Positions 12,734 through 20,752 of a stretch of DNA of 64,000 nt are shown here, in pieces. Source of the stretch: Allolobophora icterica (taxonomy: Eukaryota; Annelida; Clitellata; Crassiclitellata; Lumbricidae); the NCBI GenBank assembly GCA_963556255.1, contig OY744605.1, positions 71,781,033 through 71,845,032 on the forward strand. The letters are read 5' to 3'. Position numbers and translations under genes: made by a program. Every line of letters begins with the position of its first letter. Position 1 is the first letter of the stretch. A model generated the notes under the pieces. It saw only the letters and a list, made by a program, of their open reading frames with translations, searched no databases and was not told where the DNA came from.

Positions 12734-12955
12734 GGGGCCCGGTAGCGCATTGGTTTAGATCTGGCGTAGAGTGCGAGAGGTACAGAGATCGAGTCCCGTA
12801 GGCGGACAGCTTTGTAGGCTGCAATTTGCGCCGTGTAAAATACACTGCTGTCTGTTCTGTTAGTAGTTAAGATTTATCGCATAACATGTACTTGTACAGC
12901 GCAGTGCGTTTGCAGGCGCTTAATTAAAGAAAAAATATTATTAATATTATTAAGT
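12734..12955 (+). mobile_element. tRNA-derived SINE, family C, with (ATT)n tail
   Basis: The head GGGCCCGGTAGCGCATTGGT has an A-box-like segment and AGATCGAGTCCCG a B box about 45 nt later. An unrelated body follows, then TAATTAAAG and an ATT-repeat tail (12935-12955). Only one copy seen. Confidence 0.6.
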
Positions 12956-12959
12956 GTTC

Positions 12960-14000
12960 CAACCTCACCTGTTAATAACATAGCCCGGTAGAACCGCTGT
13001 TTCACACCACGTCTGGTCAGATTTAATCGCACCAGACTTCATTAGATCGAACTAGACAAGATTGGATCAGATTTTTAGATTAGATTTAATTGTAAAAGAA
13101 TAGAACTGAATTGAACGGAATGACATAATATTGCATTTATTCCGAACCGATTACTATAATAATAACTGCGTGTCAACTTCGCTCAGAAAAGACTAGAAGG
13201 GATTGCTAAGTCTTGAACAGATTAGATTAAAATAGATTGCATTACATTAGGTTACAGATCGCATTACATCAGTTTAGATTTGATTCGATTACATTACGGA
13301 ATGCTAGATCAGCTAGATTAGAACATAGCATAGAACATATAGAACGAACGCCCTTGTTCAAGGAATATTTATCAGTCGTAGGAATCCTCTAATCTAATTT
13401 AATCATCTAGTCTAACTTAAAGACGTCTACGAAATATCGTCCACAAAACGGTATTCTAAAGCGGTAGGAAACCATGAGCTAGGCCTATACGTACCAGTTA
13501 CAGCCTTCCACTCATTTCGCCATATTGTTTGACATATGAACCAGATTAAAATCCTTTACGTGAACAATAATTGCCTTGTCACGTGTTGGAGTGCACACTG
13601 ATGTCTATCAGTATAAACAGAGATCACTGGGAGTGCAGGTCGGAGAGGCGCAGCGCTGGTCTATAGGACTGATCATCTGCGCTTCAACAGCTATTAGAGC
13701 CTACGTTGAAAGGACAGGACCATCTCTGTTGTCCACATACTGTACGAATTCTGATCAAAGCTGATCTCATCTATTCTGTTCTAATAATTATTATATCATA
13801 CTGTACTGCACTGTACTCTTAAATGACTTAATCTAATAGGCTATACCTGATACCTAATCTAATCATATCTAGCCCAGACCTCGATGATCCAATCAAATCA
13901 TTCCAATCTAATTAAATCTAGGATTATCATCTGATATAATCATCTAATTAATCTTTAATCTAATCTTCTAATCTAATTATATAATCTATAATGGTGGTTG
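12960..14000. repeat. GATTA/TAATC-rich tract changing orientation
   Basis: From 13010 to 13340 the plus strand is full of AGATTAGATT-type words; from 13385 to 13480 and 13830 to 13995 it is full of the complement AATCTAATCT. The middle (13490-13790) is unique. The arms could pair as a loose inverted repeat. Confidence 0.6.
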
Positions 14001-14177
14001 TATTAGTGGTTGCCACGATAATGATAATCATCAAAGCGTTGTCCGTAGACTCCTAAAATTCAAACCCCGTTATTTTTTAGTCGTGGTCGCATCGATTTTC
14101 ATCTAAAATCAACACTCGTTTCTTTGACCAAGCCGTATTAATTTCGTTGAATCTTTGAAGAAATTGGATTAGTTAGG

Positions 14178-14242
14178 GCCTCTATTACCTCGTTGGTTCT
14201 TCTATTACCTCGTTGGTTCTTCTATTACCTCGTTGGTTAGGG
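14178..14242 (+). repeat. 21-bp unit repeated three times
   Basis: TTCTATTACCTCGTTGGTTC repeated three times, bracketed by GGTTAGGGCCT-type sequence at both ends. Confidence 0.85.
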
Positions 14243-15089
14243 CCTAACTCATTGCCTGAGCGTACTCGGTTGCCGAAACATTAGAAGGGCTGAGTAAATC
14301 GCGACCCAAGCCGATCGCTATAAATCTCAACAATGCGCGTTCAGACAGCGTCCACCGACAAATTTATCTTGCGCCATGATATCGCGGCTCTGTTGGCATG
14401 GTACCCACTCATCAGAGCGCATTGGAAAGAGCACTAGACCCAACAAACAGGAACGGGTGGGAAACGGAGGTTTTCGTCTATGTCTCTCTGTCTCCTCCGT
14501 CCGTCCGTCTGTTCGATCTCATCCTTCCTACGCGAAATTAAAGCGAGGTTTTGCAACCCTGTTTTGTTTCTACCCACTCTGACTAAGCTCCGTGCTTTGA
14601 AGTTTATTAAGCGATTTTATGGCTGCTTAACTTGACCCAATCAGGCGAAAATTGAAGGTCAATTAAATCCTTATTTAATTTGTCGGCGTATCTGGACGTT
14701 TTGAGCGGTTGTTCAACGGCAACTATTACCAACTAGGAGGTAGGGCCTAATCGACAGACAGAAGCAAGTTGTTGTCCTAGACCTAGGCTGCAGCTAGGCA
14801 TTAATTTATAGGCCTACATCACTGAAAAACTAACGTTGGTGACACCCAGAGGCGTAGCCAGGAGGGGAGCAGGGGGAGCGACCGCTCCCCCTGAGACCAT
14901 TTTCCAAGCTGTGGGGCCTTTTCACAATTTATAATTAATTAATTCCTATCTTTCGAAATTTATTTATTATAATCGTTCGAACGACATAAGAAATATGTCA
15001 CCTTGTCTGTAAACGGTAAACCTCTTTCAAACATGCACTACTAATTAGTTGGCTGAGGCAAAAGGTAGTCTTGTAAACACTTGATACCT

Positions 15090-15700
15090 TAGCATTCTTA
15101 GTTCTTTTAATATTCTGGAAAAAGTTCTAGAGAAGTCTTTCAGTTTATCAAAATATTTACAAAGAAGTAACTTTGATTTGGTAACACCTTCTCATTTGAT
15201 TCAACTATTTGAAAACGATATGAAAGATATGTGAAATAAATTTGAATCTGAGTTTGAACGGATTGAAAATGAAACAACTGAGCTGGCTCAAATATGTTAT
15301 AATTATTAGGCCTACTACTATAATAAGCAACGTAGAGTTCGGAAAAGAAAGAGATTCCATGAGGACATGTCAGTGGATGATGGACTATCTGATTTCAGAA
15401 ACAAGTAATGGGTTAAACCTACAGTGTCACTAGATTGTGTCATATATAGCACAACTAAAAAATTTGAGCATTTTACAAAATTAATGTGGTTTCCAAATTT
15501 AGTTGTTTAGAGGCAAAGCATCTTAGCAATGTGAATGCCGATAATGTGACCAAATTAGAATCTTATTCTTTGGCAGACATTGTACTCGGATTTCATCAAA
15601 AGTCGAAGTGAAATTGTGCAGGAGTTTCTTTCATTTAAAGACACGTTCAAGGACATAATCAGTATTATCAATACCGTAAGGTTCCAGTTTCAAATCGTAA
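15090..15700 (+). pseudogene. Fragments of hAT transposase, N-terminal/central
   Basis: Several stops and frame changes. A readable block at 15318-15410 gives NKQRRVRKRKRFHEDMSVDD, resembling the basic RVRKRKR-x(n)-E segment of ZMYM1-type hAT transposases. A block at 15580-15690 (SDFIKSRSEIVQEFLSFKD) may also belong. Position inside the hAT TIRs supports the call. Confidence 0.5.
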
Positions 15701-16625
15701 TCGTGATCTCGAGGTTTCTGCGCTGCAGTGCCTATAAAAGCGAAGTTGCGGGAACCAGCTTATTCATAGACGCTAAGTTAAATTATAATCGATAGGCGGG
15801 GGTAAAATCGGTTCCAGGTCAAGATCCAAAGGGGTCAATCAGACAGGCAGTCAGATGGCTAAGTTTGGTGGTGTTTAGGGTTGAAACGGCGAGGGAAGTT
15901 AAGGGTAAGAGGAGGAATCAGGATAGGATTTGTGAAAGAGCAGTTTTCAGTTTTGAGTCGAAGACCTGTGGAGAGATAGCAAGAGGTGAGGTTTTGGTGA
16001 GTTCATAGGATGGATCTGATATTTCTAGTAGTACTGATGGGAGTTTGCTCCAGAGGGGTGGGACAGCTATGGCTATGGAGCGATTCGCAAATTTTACTGA
16101 TGAGGTGATGGAAGGGCGGAGAAATGCTAGGGCAGAAGAGGAGCGGGTTGAGCAGAGTGGTTGGACCGTGAACAGCTGACGGAGATAGGAGGGCTGGGAC
16201 TGGGAGGATTGGAGTGTATTGTAGGTGAGTGATAGGGTAGGTGGGGGCAAGACGCCCACTGGAGGCATAACGCCTATGGGTCATAAATACATCAGGCATT
16301 TATTATTTCAGAGCGCATTGTAGCGGAAACTGGTAATGCCACCTACCGAATATTGTTATTTCGAAAGGGTGCCGATTCTTTCACGAGTGAGTAAGAAATC
16401 ACGATTTTTTCCTTTTAACCTGCTTTCTTATAATATTTCACTACAACCACATTGTCATATTTGTGCCAAGATTCGCCGTGCCGATAATGAGCCTTTGCAT
16501 TTTAGCAGGTTTATATGTACTTTGTGGATTATGAACTTTGTTTGTGAGCGATAATGCAAGGGTTTGGTGTTGTGATCTTGACAATAGAGGTATGCTGTGT
16601 GGGGCAAAACGCCTATCATGTGTTT

Positions 16626-16656
16626 GGGGTAAAACGCCTACTGGGCGTTTTACCCC
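16626..16656 (+). promoter_or_regulatory. Perfect inverted repeat of the GGGGTAAAACGCC motif upstream of the transposase
   Basis: GGGGTAAAACGCC (16626-16638), 5-nt spacer, GGCGTTTTACCCC (16644-16656). A further direct copy lies at 16601-16613. It sits about 90 nt before the transposase start. Being identical in type to the element ends, it is a likely transposase-binding site; autoregulation is my inference. Confidence 0.55.
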
Positions 16657-16742
16657 ATGGCGATTCATAAATTAAGCAAGCAAGTAGGCTATTAAGCAGT
16701 AGGCCTATAGGGTACAATTACTTTCTTTTCTTCTGTGTTAGG

Positions 16743-17740
16743 AATGGTTCGGACTTACGTCAAGAAAACCGAGCGAGGGCAGTATGGAAACAAACCTGGA
16801 AGACGCGCTGAAGGCAGTTAATGACGGAACACCACTAATCAGAACGAGCAAAGAATACGGTATACCGGCGCGCACACTCAGACGACACCGAGATAACAAA
16901 GTTCAACAACCCGGAAAGGTGGCTTTAGGAAGACACTTGCCTGCGCTTCCTTCTCACGTGGAGAAGGAATTGCACGATCACATCCAGACGATGGAGCAAT
17001 CCATGTACGGGTTGACTGTGAACGACGTCAAGCGTCTGGCGTTTGAAATAGCAGAGTCATACAATTTGAAACATCCGTTTAACAAGACAAGTGGTAAGGC
17101 GGGAAGAGACTGGTTACATGGATTCTTTAGCCGATATCCAGATCTGTCAATCAGGAGTCCACAGGCAACGAATTTGTCTCGCGCTGTCGCCTTTAACAGA
17201 CCACAGGTGCAGAAATTCTTTGCGCTCTACAAAGAGGTTCTTCAGAAGCGTCAGTTTCTTCCATCTCAAATCTGGAATATGGATGAAACGGGCATAACTA
17301 ATGTACATAGACCCGTAAACATCGTCGCAACGAAAGGCATTAGACAAGTGAGCAAAATCACAAGCGGAGAACGCGGAAAAACAGTTACGGTGATATGCGC
17401 CATGAGTGCTGCGGGAACTTATCTCCCTCCCATGATGATATTTCCAAGGAAGAGGATGGTGGAAACTCTAATGGCCGGTGCTCCGCCGCAGTCACTGGGC
17501 TGTTGCAGTGCAAGCGGGTGGACAGATTCCACGTTGTTCGTGAAGTGGCTGCAACATTTCGTGCAGTTTACAAATTCATCTCAAGAATCACAGCATGTCA
17601 TAGTCATGGACGGGCACCACAGCCATAAGACGTTGGCCGCTATCAACTATGCTCGCGAGTCTGGCATTCACTATTCACTTAATAACGTTACCTCCTCATA
17701 GCACACATAAGATGCAGCCGTTGGAGGCAAATCGCCCACC
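16743..17740 (+). pseudogene. Pogo-like transposase, frameshifted and C-terminally truncated
   Basis: The main frame is 16784-17701 (305 codons). An N-terminal Psq-type helix-turn-helix (EDALKAVNDG to YGIPARTLRRH) is followed by a CENP-B-like binding region (GRDWLHGFFSRYPDLSIRSP) and a DDE domain with NMDETG (Asp 167) and VIVMDGHHSH (Asp 276). The likely true start is ATG at 16743 (MVRTYVKKTERGQYG), in another frame, so a frameshift lies near 16785. Another frameshift near 17690 puts LPPHSTHKMQPLE in the +1 frame. The homology stops there, at the position where the third catalytic Asp should be, and a GGCAAATCGCC motif follows. It cannot encode an active enzyme. Confidence 0.85.
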
Positions 17741-18074
17741 CATGGGCGTTTTACCCCATAGTATGAGGCAAAACGCCTTCTTGGGTAGTGACATATTTTT
17801 GGTAATTTCTTACTTCAATGTAACATAATTGTCATTAATTGATACATAACAAGTGGTAAATATAGTTTCTGTTAATTCCTAATCAATAGCTTTAATAAAA
17901 TGTCAAACAGGACAGTTTTATTGCATTTTCTGCTTAATGTGGGCGTCTTGCCCCCACCTACCCTATGACGTTATAATGTACTAAACTTCATGATCGCCAA
18001 TTGTCCATTTTCCTAGCCTGTCACATTGTGCCGCATTTTTCTGCCTTGCCAATAACAACGCTGCAGGTGCGGGA

Positions 18075-18250
18075 CGATGTTTCAGCCGATTCAAACTCAT
18101 AAAATCCTACGTACGTTCTACAACGGGTAAGGACAGGTTGTCTGCCTTAGCTTTGATTACGATCGAAAGACAGTTCGTTGGTGAAGTTGATTATAAAGAA
18201 ATAATCGATAACTTTGCTAAAATGAAGCCTAGACGAGAAAGGCGCTGTTG
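18075..18250 (+). pseudogene. hAT transposase C-terminal dimerisation domain remnant
   Basis: The plus frame gives RFKLIKSYVRSTTGKDRLS followed by ALALITIERQF and DYKEIIDNFAKMKPRRER. This is the conserved RLS-x-LA-x-x-x-IE block and the final IDxFAxxKxRR tail of hAT-type transposases (hAT C-terminal dimerisation region). It is severed from the upstream parts. Confidence 0.8.
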
Positions 18251-18502
18251 TAATTGGTTTGTGTTTGTGCTGTTATGTTATAGTATACAATACTATTACT
18301 TATTTACTACACATGTTGCTTTTGCGCCTTTGGGGTGTTTCAGTATTTCCATTAAAAAATACAAAATAAGTACGTATCATCATAATGAATGTAATTAATT
18401 GAAATTATCTAGTTTGGGAATTGGGGCCTTTTTTATGTGCTCGCTCCCCCTGGTGTTAAAACCTGGCTACGCCACTGGTGACACCAAGTGATTGTTAATG
18501 TG

Positions 18503-18754
18503 CATAGGCGTCCGGAGGGGCATTTGCCCCATGATTTTGCAAATCTTTTTATTAGCCTATTATGATTATTACAACAGTACCAACACGATTTTCAATGCAA
18601 AAAAACAATTATTTAGGTAAGTCCTTGACCATTATTTATTTTAAAAGTTGTCACGCGTTCTGTTTATGAACACCTAGGCTATTTCAAGCAAAAACGTCAT
18701 TCCCCTCTAAAAAAAATTTGACTCTCTTTAAAAAAATTCTTGCGGATGCCCATG
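18503..18754 (+). mobile_element. Short non-autonomous hAT (MITE)
   Basis: Ends CATAGGCGTCCGGAGG and, in reverse complement, CATGGGCATCCGCAAG (imperfect TIRs). Flanks TTAATGTG (18495-18502) and CTAATGTG (18755-18762) agree at 7 of 8 bases, so an aged 8-bp TSD. About 250 bp, no coding. It starts 17 bp after the right TSD of the larger hAT. Confidence 0.6.
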
Positions 18755-19165
18755 CTAATGTGTAGGCCTACTTTAAAACTCAACAAATTTAGTGTAGGCC
18801 TACTTTATATTTGGCAGTCCAAATGGCAAATATCTGCCATCCATTATTTCAGAATAAAAATATGACAGAGATACGATGATTTAGGAGAGGTTTTAGATAT
18901 TACAGGCTCTTTTTCAGTTATGTAGGCCCTATGTTGATGCTTGTTCACCAGTGCTGTTTGGCAGCTTACTGTATTAAAGAATAATACTAACAGTAGGCCT
19001 ACTTACTTACGTATAAGTGGCAAACTAATCACATTCGATATTATTAGGCCTATTCGACTAAATTGAAGTTAAATCCTGCACGGTCTTTCTAAAGACCAAT
19101 TTCTTCTAATCATTGTTGAAGTTAATCGTTCCTGCGGATATAGGCATAATAGGCCCCTATATTAG

Positions 19166-19466
19166 CACAGTATAAATAATTACACAGTACGTCGACTCGC
19201 ATTGCTAACTGTTGACTAGTTTTGGGGGTGACGCCATCTTGAAACAGAGCTTTTGAATTATAGATTTAAGCTGAAATTAACGTTACAAATAATATTGTTA
19301 ATTTTAATGAAGTTCTCGATGTTGTTTTAACGTTTAAAAAATATTTTATTTGATGGATTCCGGTGTATGGGCATGTAAACGTTCTCTTTCAAGATGGCGT
19401 TTGGTCACACATTCTGACTGCTGCAGAGGCCGGGAGTCGACGTACTGTGTAATTATTTATACTGTG
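19166..19466 (+). mobile_element. Unclassified MITE with 33-bp perfect TIRs and 7-bp TSD
   Basis: TIRs 19166-19198 and 19434-19466 are perfect reverse complements over 33 bp, starting CACAGTATAAATAATTACAC. Both sides carry ATATTAG (19159-19165, 19467-19473). Inside, ACGCCATCTTGAAA and its complement extend the fold-back. The terminal 17 bases recur at 62611-62627. A 7-bp duplication does not settle the superfamily. Confidence 0.78.
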
Positions 19467-19671
19467 ATATTAGTTTCAGATGAATATAAGTTCAACATAA
19501 TTACATGTATGTAATTGCTACGGTGTCGAATCCATGATGTGTAATCTGCGAAACCTATTGCCGCGTTAAGCAGCAGACGACAGAAGTTTGGTGTTCTTCG
19601 GACTGGACTTAAATTTTGTTTTTATCGTTTGCGATTTCGCTAGTCGAAAACAAATTCTGGTCTATTGTTCG

Positions 19672-19913
19672 GTATTTATTTATTTTATTTATTTATTTAT
19701 ATTTCTATAGCGCTTGCTCGAGTCTACTACTACTCAGAGACGCTCCCGACTACAGCATTTGATACTGTGTCGGAGTTTTCACGCCGAAGCGCCACGAGCA
19801 ATTGCGAGTGAAGGACTTGCCCAAGGTCCGTACGCAGCGGCTAGAGTGGGATTCGAACCTGCAACCCTCCCGTCACAAGGCGCCGAACTTACCACTGAGC
19901 CACCACGCCCCAC
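19672..19913 (-). mobile_element. tRNA-derived SINE, family B-related, with AAATA tail
   Basis: The minus strand starts GGGGCGTGGTGGCTCAGTGG (A box) and has GGTTCGAATCC (B box), then TTGGGCAAGTCCTTCACTCG. It ends AAGCGCTATAGAAATATAAA with AAATA repeats. It differs from the 98-325 type in tail and head. Confidence 0.7.
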
Positions 19914-19954
19914 ATATACTTTATATGCACGTACTTGCTGTATTTTATAGCATT

Positions 19955-20265
19955 CAGGGGCGTAACTTTAATCTAAAAAGTGGGGGGTACCAATACTTTG
20001 GTCTAAAAAGTGGGGGGTAACAATTTCTTCTCCACTTTCGCTTTTCGCATGGAGGCCATTTTGAACATATTCTCTGTCAGCATTCTCATTAATTTTGGCT
20101 CTCGGTTTACATGTGTATCTATGTACTTTCGCACTTTGGCGGATACTGCATTCTCTGGGAAGGCACAATAACAAAAATATTGATTGACATTGTTTAAAAA
20201 GTACCCCCCAGTTCAAAAAGTGGGGGTACGGGTACCCCTCGTACCCCCCACAAATTACGCCTATG
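19955..20265 (+). mobile_element. Short non-autonomous hAT (MITE) with perfect 8-bp TSD
   Basis: ATAGCATT at 19947-19954 and 20266-20273. Ends CAGGGGCGTAACTTT and, in reverse complement, CATAGGCGTAATTTG. Internal repeats of AAAAAGTGGGGGGTA on both arms in opposite sense. 311 bp, no coding. Confidence 0.82.
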
Positions 20266-20752
20266 ATAGCATTTCTATTTTTGATGCTGTGTTGCTCTGC
20301 ATCGTCGGCTTCAATTGCATGCAGATATTTTAACGAAATGCCGAGCTTCGAGTCAATTGACAGCTGCAAGAATACAACTTTAAAAAACAATAAAATCTGG
20401 TTTTAGGAATTATATATACCTTCTAGGTGTGCGACAGGCCCACTCACATATTTAAGCATCAATCATCAGCCTCACTTTTTAAAGTTTAAGTACTGTAAGC
20501 CAATTTTGTGGAAAATATTTTGTCAAATTATTTTATTGAGGAATGGCAACGAGAGCTTTAGAAGTTACCACATATGTACAAGGAACAATAAAAAAAGTTA
20601 CAATATAACTATTACCAACGGTAAGAGTTCTCCTAGATTATCAGTAAGTAAAACACCACAAACTAACCTGTTTCTTGAGATGTGCTATTTCAATGTAAGC
20701 CCGTTTTTTAAATGTTCCAGATAACAGCCTTTGTTGCATAAAACTCGCTGAA

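Larger units (their letters stand above)
16235..17963 (+). mobile_element. Pogo-like Tc1/mariner element with 25-bp perfect TIRs
   Basis: TIRs 16235-16259 and 17939-17963 are perfect reverse complements over 25 bp, beginning GGGTAGGTGGGGGCAAGACG. TA dinucleotides at 16233-16234 and 17964-17965 are the target duplication of the Tc1/mariner/pogo group. It carries a broken transposase gene and about nine copies of a GGCAAAACGCC-like motif at the ends and internally. It is nested within the hAT element. Confidence 0.9.
14847..18477 (+). mobile_element. Decayed hAT transposon (ZMYM1/Tip100-like) with perfect 8-bp TSD
   Basis: Flanked by GTGACACC at 14839-14846 and 18478-18485. Termini are CAGAGGCGTAGCCAGG and, in reverse complement, CAGTGGCGTAGCCAGG; CAGNGGCG ends and an 8-bp duplication are hallmarks of hAT. 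Inside are pieces of a hAT transposase: RVRKRKRFHEDMSVDDGLSD at about 15318-15400 and a C-terminal dimerisation region at 18075-18245. A pogo-like element (16235-17963) is inserted in it; without that, about 1.9 kb of hAT remain, so most of the transposase is deleted. Confidence 0.88.

Noticed and set aside
12734..12805. A functional tRNA gene
   Set aside because: A and B boxes are present but the cloverleaf cannot be completed and an unrelated body with an ATT tail follows; fits a SINE.
20022..20390. 140-codon minus-strand ORF
   Set aside because: It spans most of a hAT MITE and its right flank; shows no domain.
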